Positions 62,230 through 64,000 of a stretch of 64,000 nucleotides of DNA are shown one piece after another; positions within the stretch are counted from its first letter, which is position 1, and every line of letters begins with the position of its first letter. The stretch is from positions 5,746,830 through 5,810,829 of the forward strand of contig OU696593.1 of assembly GCA_916048095.2 (NCBI GenBank). Reading direction: 5' to 3'. The notes below the pieces were generated by a model. The model worked only from the letters and a program-made list of their open reading frames with translations, searched no databases and had not been told where the DNA came from. The position numbers and the translations under genes are program-made. The DNA comes from Sacculina carcini. Its lineage: Eukaryota; Arthropoda; Thecostraca; Sacculinidae.

Positions 62230-64000
62230 CGCTAACAATTTATACCATCACGTTGGCAATTTTATTGACTACACTTTAGGTTAAATTTTTAATTTTAAAA
62301 ATAAAACCAAAATAAGTTATAGCGGTGAAAAGACAGAATGAAGCCTGAAAAATGCGAAAATTTTGGTCAATATTCTGCCATCGAGATCTCCTAAACCAGA
62401 AATAGTACAGCAATACAGATTATACCACTGTGTGGAAAATTTTCCGATCTATAAAATAGGTTATACTTCATACTCAAAAATTAAACATAAAACATGTAAT
62501 GGAAAAAAATTCAATCCATACTCAAAACTTTATTAACTCCACGCGTCCGATTATATATACTTTTTTCTCTGTTTCTCAAAAAATAATTATCACACATCTG
62601 AGTAAATAAAACCATCATGCCGGGAATTTAGTTTTCTACAACACGGTATAATTTTCCAAGGTGTATTGAAAAAAGTTACGGTGGTGTGAAGTCAAAATGA
62701 CAAAGTCAAAAAGGCAAAATTGGTACTAGAAACGTGAATATTTTGGTCAATATTCCGCTATCTATTCCTCATAAACCAGCAATGGTACAGCTGTAAAAAG
62801 TGTACTATGGTGTAGAAAATGTTGTGTTCTACAAGATAAATTATAATTTATACCCACAAATGATACAAAAAACGTATATATTGGCAAAATTATCAAATAC
62901 ATCCAAAATTACACTTGAACACCGGGTGATTAAAATTAATAAATTTTTCTACCATTTCTCAGTAACAATTTGTTACACATAAAAATAAAATATACCATCG
63001 TGCTGTACATTTTGTTTTCTACAATACGGTATCATTTTTAATTTTCCAAAGTGTATTTGAAGGAAGTTACGGCGGTGTAAAGTCAAAAGGACATATTGCC
63101 AATTTGACAGCTATTATGCGCACTTGCGATTACACAGGAATATACACCGATTAAATTTCACTGAAGCCCAATCACAATTAAGAATGCATCATATTTGCTC
63201 CAAACATTGATAGTGTGGTTTTATTGTGTACAGCTAATTAATGCTACACTATACTGAATATAAAGGCTTTATTGTCCTCAATATTTACACATGAATTGTT
63301 CCGGACGACGCGCTGGTAAAATGCTACTGGGAACAGAGTTAACTACTGAATTTTACTGTGTAATTCGATTGATTTAATTTCAAGTTGCATACGCTAAAGT
63401 TACATAAGGATATGGGCTGCAATATCATACAATGCCAACTATATGCATACGCTGTTTTAGCGGAAGTATTAATGTGGAATTATAGAGATGACAGAAAGTT
63501 TCACTGTTTTGATATTGTTACACTTCTGAATTACTACACACGAAGGACGGGTGTGAATTTGAGCAGTGTTGAGGGAAAAAACTTCGTCAATAATTTAAAC
63601 AAGAATTTACAAATTTATATTTTTCTATTGGATAAGCTTTTTGCTTTTTGATTCATTGTATTATATTAATCGTTCCGCACGACGGGCGGGTTTAAATACG
63701 AGGCTGTTCGAGGGAAAATATTTTGCCACATCTAAAATAAAAACATTTATACTCAGACTTTTCTATTGGTTAAAACTTTTTATGGGTCTGCTTTTTTCAT
63801 TTTTTCATTTGTATTAGTTTAATTTTATGAATTCAATATTTATTTTATTTTTTGTTCTAGTTGTTCCGCTAAACGGGAGGGTTTCAATGCTAGATGATGT
63901 TAATATAAAAATACATTTTGGAAACATTAGGATACAATTTTTAGACAATTTTCATTGTTTCGTGTATGAATTTATAATTACTCCGCACGACGGGCAGGTT
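62230..64000. mobile_element. Helitron-like repeat array, copy 2 (cut by window end)
   Basis: The same order of blocks as 22000-25915: AACCAGAAATAGTACAGC, GGTGTGAAGTCAAAATGACA, CACTTGAACACCGGGTGA, CAGGAATATACACCGATTAA, then CCGCACGACGGGCGGGTTTA-type words near 63299, 63677, 63864 and 63981. One of these (63864) ends in TTTCAATGCTAGAT. No protein frame. It continues past the right edge. Confidence 0.6.

Overview
The window is nuclear DNA from an invertebrate animal. Every gene has spliced exons with GT..AG borders and conserved metazoan orthologues. The DNA between exons is mostly (CA)n/(GT)n microsatellite, minisatellites and transposon remains (hAT, MITEs, tRNA-derived SINE-like pieces, several non-LTR retrotransposons, a Helitron-like repeat). 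A spiralian or other marine invertebrate fits the content, but the sequence alone does not fix the phylum. There are no bacterial operons, CRISPR arrays or phage genes.

Six conserved genes could be rebuilt exon by exon, with reading phases that agree across nearly every intron. (1) EOGT, minus strand, 69-2506: the 5' part of the gene, running off the left edge. (2) TBC1D20, plus, 3055-4834, head to head with EOGT across 548 bp. (3) NDUFAF6, minus, 5789-10988, convergent with TBC1D20; its first exon(s) are not identified. (4) A ZCCHC14-like PX/SAM/zinc-knuckle protein, plus, 20679-36270, 12 exons. (5) A peripherin/ROM1-like tetraspanin, minus, 38235-39991, 2 exons. (6) A gamma-butyrobetaine dioxygenase-like 2OG-Fe(II) enzyme with a mitochondrial-type presequence, plus, 45166-59761, 8 exons.

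Between them: 11-20 kb holds a hAT-like MITE, a CRE-bearing tandem duplication, a 16-copy satellite of about 159 bp and a decayed L2/CR1-like LINE. Introns of the ZCCHC14-like gene hold a Helitron-like repeat (22-25.9 kb), a TACGACTTACGGCATATA minisatellite (27 kb) and a 20-bp minisatellite (32.5-33.2 kb). A complete but mutated hAT transposon (41272-45023) ends 142 bp before the start codon of the dioxygenase gene. Its own 240-bp deletion derivative (39331-39570) sits against the splice donor of the peripherin-like gene. A LINE with an intact 978-codon ORF lies in an intron of the dioxygenase gene. The right end (62.2-64 kb) is a second copy of the 22-25.9 kb repeat.

The genes do not form a pathway. 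NDUFAF6 (complex I assembly) and the dioxygenase (carnitine synthesis) are both mitochondrial, while EOGT and TBC1D20 both act at the ER. I did not find a convincing new multi-gene system. The most interesting signals are the hAT/MITE pair and its splice-site duplication, the higher-order satellite whose unit lengths are all multiples of three, the Helitron-like arrays, and a possible small secreted protein at 40517-40852.
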